NCBI GenBank assembly: GCA_030562195.1
Contig: CM060203.1
Location: 2,680,208-2,744,207 of the forward strand
Reading direction: 5' to 3'
DNA from: Nipponacmea schrenckii
Taxonomy: Eukaryota > Mollusca > Gastropoda > Lottiidae
DNA length: 64,000 nucleotides
Shown piece by piece: positions 59,720 through 64,000 of this stretch (position 1 is its first letter; each line of letters begins with the position of its first letter). The notes under the pieces were generated by a model. That model was given only the letters and a program-made list of their open reading frames with translations. It searched no databases and had not been told where the DNA came from. Made by a program: the position numbers and the translations under genes.

Positions 59720-59868
59720 ATTATTAATAAATCCTTAATTAATAAATCTTAATAATAAATCTTAATTAATAAATCCTTAATTAATAAATCCTTAATTAAT
59801 AAATCCTTAATTAATACTCTTAATTAATAAATCCTTTATTAAGAAACTCTTAATTAAGAAACATTTCA
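59720..59868. repeat. AT-rich short tandem repeat
   Basis: Repeats of 'ttaattaataaatcc', with shortened and mutated copies towards the right end. Confidence 0.85.
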
Positions 59869-59869
59869 T

Positions 59870-61110
59870 TAGCATACTGACATTACAAGTTCTTTAGATA
59901 CAAATGTCGAGATATTTCATCAACTTTCAATTCCTTGATTAAAGAAAACTATTCCACAACTTCTGAGAAAATATTCATTAATTTGTTTCTTAAAAAAAAT
60001 AACACTTTAATAATTAATTTTGATTTTAATTACAATGTTTTTCAGACTAATTAATTTCAACTCAATTTAAAATGGCTCATAAATTTATATCCTCTAAAAA
60101 CCTATTCCACGATAAAATGTCATGCCCTTCTACTGAACTTTTGAATAAATGAAACGGCGCTGTGCGTCTTACTTTACTGATCTTGTGGAGAGGGGCTAAA
60201 CGATAGATCTGCGGCCTTCTATTAGTAATTGTTGAAAAGACCATTGCTGGGACAGAGGCCTTCTAAATTTCGGTTTTTTATTAGTTTAAAGTCTCAGTGT
60301 GGTGTCCCGCCTCAATATCGGGATACACCAAGATCTCTGGCTACATCACAGACAAAGGCAAAAAGTGGAATAAGGCTCAAAAAGCATCTACAATATATAG
60401 TGGTACATTGTTTAGTGTTTGTGAGTGACAGAATGTATTAACGATCCGAACCGCAAAAACAAACAACATATTGGCAATACATAGTAGGTAATTGACTTTT
60501 CACATGAGGAAACAAATCAATCATAAGTCAGATTGTATGTCACTATGTATAGGTGATATCAGGTTTCTAGAAAAGGCATCTAAAAAAATAGGTATTAAGT
60601 ATATCAGACAGTATTTGAGTGTATTATAAAACATTTTACAATTAAACTGTATGCTTAGAGAGCGAGCTTTATTTTTTATTACAAGCAAACTTGTATATTA
60701 AGATACATTATGGATATAGACTTCAATTTATTCTTTACACTTTCTTTCACTTGAGAACACTACCTGTAATGAGACGTTGTGTTTAAAGAATAAATAGAAA
60801 TCTATTGTATCTCAATGTGCAGTGATACTTCTAAATGTCTTACAAGAATTGCAAAATTGTAAAGTTGGTCAACACTGAAGCTTTACTATGAATTTAATAA
60901 TTGGAAATTAAAGCTACACGAAAATTTAGTATACATTCCGTCGTAATTTTATACATCGACAATCTGAATTATTCAAAAGTTAAATTTAAATCAATCTTAA
61001 TCTGGAACATTGTCAACATAAAACTACTACCATATAAAGTTATTGAAAATATTGCTCCACCACAATTATCAATATACACTATAAGGATTGTATAGACCAG
61101 TATAGGAGAT
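59870..61110. other. Intergenic region
   Basis: No coding signal recognised. Bases 60440-60540 belong to the 'ccgaaccgcaaaa' dispersed family also seen at 53965 and 49870. Confidence 0.45.
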
Positions 61111-61145
61111 TCCCTCGTTGGCGTAACCTTACTGTTTTTGGCGGT

Positions 61146-61218
61146 TTAGTGACCGCGGAGGGCAAACTCCACAGACTCGAAGCCACTGGAGAAACGACTA
61201 TATGAAGGATTCTCCTCC
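61146..61218 (-). CDS. Candidate terminal exon, copy 1 (hypothetical)
   Basis: On the minus strand a good acceptor (TTTTTTCCCAG) is followed by a 73-nt open stretch in phase 1. It reads ENPSYSRFSSGFESVEF, then ALRGH and a TAA stop. The family is not recognised. Against copy 2 there are two synonymous changes and two replacements (G/D, S/F). No upstream exon was identified in the window, so this may be chance. Confidence 0.25.
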
Positions 61219-62056
61219 CTGGGAAAAAACTTATTTGTAATTCTTTTAAGTATGTCGGCATTGAACAAATATTAATATGTTTATATATATATTTACCCCC
61301 CTCCTCTCTCCCGAAGCACACACAGTTCCAAGATTGGCTTTTTATTATGGACGCTCTAATTTCTTAATACTACATTGCTAACTACTGATTACGCATCGCA
61401 ATCGATTGATAACTGATTAACTGACGAGTAAATGACATTAAAAACAGCAGCATGTCGAAGCTAGAGCGTAAAAAAAATAATCGCTGTTTTTGTTAGAGAT
61501 AGTCACGATATAATGGCAGGATTTATCACAAAACGAAACGAAACAAGACGAAACGAAATGGACTGTTAACAAACATAACAATCAAACCACAGGGAGAAAA
61601 CCGACATGTTCCTATCACACCCCCAAATTTGGGGAGTTCTATAAAGTCAATAAGGAAATCATTTTAAAAATTAAATAAATGGAGTTTTACGTCCTGTTTT
61701 ATTGCACCTTATTGGTGTCATGAAGACGGCATCATATTCTAGATAAATGAGTGCAAAAAAGGCATTGTGAAATATACCAAATATTTACTGCCCAGGAAAT
61801 CAGATATGATAAAACTGACGAAGCTGTAAAGTAACGAGTTATTGTAGATGAAGTTTATACATACTTAGTGAGTTTATTACATCATTAGAACAGACAGTAA
61901 ACGGTATTTTAGTGAAGATTTAGACTGAACGTGTCCAATATATCATCGTAAATACTGATTATTATACCTCAGTTTTTATAGCATTTTAACTCTGACTGAT
62001 ATTGTTATCAGGCTATCGCTGTATCACCTTGGCGTTACCTTACAGTTTTTGGCGGT

Positions 62057-62129
62057 TTAGTGACCGCGGAGGGCAAACTCCACAAACTCGAAGTCACTGG
62101 AGAAACGACTATAGGATGGATTCTCCTCC
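62057..62129 (-). CDS. Candidate terminal exon, copy 2 (hypothetical)
   Basis: Same layout as copy 1, with ENPSYSRFSSDFEFVEF, then ALRGH and a stop. The acceptor is weaker (ATTACCCAG), because different sequence lies upstream. Another minus-strand frame reads through from 62408, including the 39-bp repeats (NADILKRIVKYLF period). That alternative has no family support either. Confidence 0.22.
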
Positions 62130-62261
62130 CTGGGTAATTTTGATGTTACCACAAATAAGTGTTTGATTACAATTAGATTGGGTGTAATTGCAGGAACTAC
62201 AGTTGGAATGGTACAAATTAATATTATCAGTGTCCTTAATACGCATAAAAAACCTATTTAT

Positions 62262-62415
62262 AATTCTTTTAAGTATGTCGGCATTGAACAAATATTTTAC
62301 AATTCTTTTAAGTATGTCGGCATTGAACAAATATTTTACAATTCTTTTAAGTATGTCGGCATTGAACAAATATTTTACAATTCTTTTAAGTATGTCGGCA
62401 TTGAACAAATATTAA
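62262..62415. repeat. 39-bp tandem repeat, four copies, inside duplication copy 2
   Basis: The unit contains 'ttcttttaagtatgtcggca' and 'ttgaacaaatatt'. Copy 1 of the duplication has only one. The 39-bp length preserves frame. Confidence 0.93.
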
Positions 62416-63163
62416 TATGTTTATATATATATTTACCCCCCTCCTCTCTCCCGAAGCACACACAGTTCCAAGATTGGCTTTTTATTATGGACGCTCTAAT
62501 TTCTTAATACTACATTGCTAACTACTGATTACGCATCGCAATCGATTGATAACTGATTAACTGACGAGTAAATGACATTAAAAACAGCAGCATGTCGAAG
62601 CTAGAGCGTAAAAAAAATAATCGCTGTTTTTGTTAGAGATAGTCACGATATAATGGCAGGATTTATCACAAAACGAAACGAAACAAGACGAAACGAAATG
62701 GACTCTTAACAAACATAACAATCAAACCACAGGGAGAAAACCGACATGTTCCTATCACACCCCAATTGGAGAGTTCTATAAAGTCAATAAGGAAATCATT
62801 TTAAAAATTAAATAAATGGAGTTTTACGTCCTGTTTTATTGCACCTTATTGGTGTCATGAAGACGGCATCATATTCTAGATAATTGAGTGCAAAAAAGGC
62901 ATTGTGAAATATACCAAATATTTACTGCCCAGGAAATCAGATATGATAAAACTGACGAAGCTGTAAAGTAACGAGTTATTGTAGATGAAGTTTATACATA
63001 CTTAGTGAGTTTATTACATCATTAGAAAAGACAGTAAACGGTATTGTAGTGAAGATTTAGACTGAACGTGTCCAATATATCATCGTAAATACTGATTATT
63101 ATACCTCAGTTTTTATAGCATTTTAACTCTGACTGATATTGTTATCAGGCTACCGCTGTATCA

Positions 63164-64000
63164 CCTGCACAATGGCCAAAATATTATGGCAGCGCCTTAT
63201 GCTGCGTAGAATCTGAAACTATCACATCGTTCTAACGTCATAGAAAAAACAGACCTGGAGATAATTGGAGTCCATTATTAGACTAAATCAGTCGAATGAC
63301 GTCATGGGTCATGCTACTTTCCGGTATAGAAAGTACTAAGGTATGTTCACGCCTCTAAAATGTCCCCTTAGGACAGTTGAGTTTACAGACACACGCTCCG
63401 ATTCTCGTTACACTACTACAGTCGATCTAGTACAAGAGATAATATGTAGTTGGTTCATCAGTAGAATTATTGGAGTCGAAACATAACAGTCCCCCTACAG
63501 AAATCCTTTAAAACTAAATAGTTACAGTTTTTAAAATTATTATTTCAGAAATTCCTTAAAGAACTTATTTTTATTCATACACCTGGTAATCTAATGAAAA
63601 TATATTCATGTTGAAGTTTAGATTAAAATTTCATCCAATTAAGAAAGCATTTTTAACAGACATAATTTTCCAGGTTGGGTTTCCTTTCAATCTCACAAAG
63701 GGAAAAAAATTTCTGCTTTAAATTTTAACTTCCACATTCAAATATTGATTATACCTTAAAATTAAAACTTATAACGCCCCTCTTTATATCCACCGGGTTG
63801 ATAATTTTTCAGGGTGGTTTTTCCTTTTCAAAAACCCTAAGTACATTAAAATTTAATTTATTTCAAACATTTTAAAATATTTATATATAATTTCTTTATT
63901 TAATAACTCATTTGATAAAACTGTCATCTTAAATAATCCAATTGCCTTGATTTATGCCACTAATAATGTTATAAAACAAAACGAAATGTTTCAGCGATTA
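63164..64000. other. Right end of window
   Basis: AT-rich; no gene or repeat recognised. Confidence 0.45.

Larger units (their letters stand above)
61117..63163. repeat. Tandem duplication of about 0.9-1.1 kb
   Basis: Copy 1 (about 61117-62029) and copy 2 (about 62030-63163) align throughout, with only scattered differences over the right 800 bp. Copy 2 has about 230 bp more: a 113-bp unique segment after 'cctccctggg' and three extra 39-bp units. Confidence 0.93.

Overview
The window looks like nuclear DNA of a marine invertebrate, most likely a mollusc. The reasons are AT-rich sequence, genes split into short exons with GT..AG introns of 0.3-7 kb, tRNA-headed SINEs, LINE/L2-like tails, a THAP/P-element relic, TTAA-flanked MITEs, and a receptor of the CCAP-receptor type common in protostomes. 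No bacterial gene, CRISPR array or rRNA was seen. The species cannot be fixed from the sequence.

Two protein-coding genes can be reconstructed exon by exon, both on the minus strand, with matching reading-frame phase at every junction. (1) An SLC6 sodium-coupled neurotransmitter/amino-acid transporter runs from its start codon at 19481 to its eleventh exon at 2551 (593 codons). The short last exon with the stop was not found. (2) A nine-exon CCAP-receptor-like class A GPCR runs from 53493 to 33572 and is complete (438 aa).

Region by region: 1-2550 is downstream of SLC6 exon 11. 2551-19481 is the SLC6 gene, with large minisatellites in four introns (40, 28, 36 and 56 bp units). 19.5-33.5 kb is intergenic, with a LINE remnant, MITEs, a broken P-element/THAP transposase with a LINE inserted in it, and a 1.8 kb 41-bp array. 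33.57-53.5 kb is the GPCR gene, with 127, 21, 31 and 13 bp arrays, an inverted SINE pair and an L2-like insert in its introns. 53.5-64 kb is mostly non-coding, with a third MITE copy, a 70-bp triplication and a roughly 1 kb tandem duplication that may carry a duplicated terminal exon of an unseen minus-strand gene.

The most striking observation is in SLC6 intron 4. The exon 4/intron 4 junction itself, meaning the last coding bases plus the splice donor, has been amplified about 70 times as a 36-bp repeat. The unit is a multiple of three and free of stops. Every copy is therefore a potential alternative donor that would add 12 residues in frame to the loop between TM4 and TM5. A second unusual array appears to be built from the A-box part of a tRNA-derived SINE head. 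Part of the 36-bp array (about 12.06-13.06 kb) and part of the 127-bp array (about 35.09-35.45 kb) look like poorly polished assembly.
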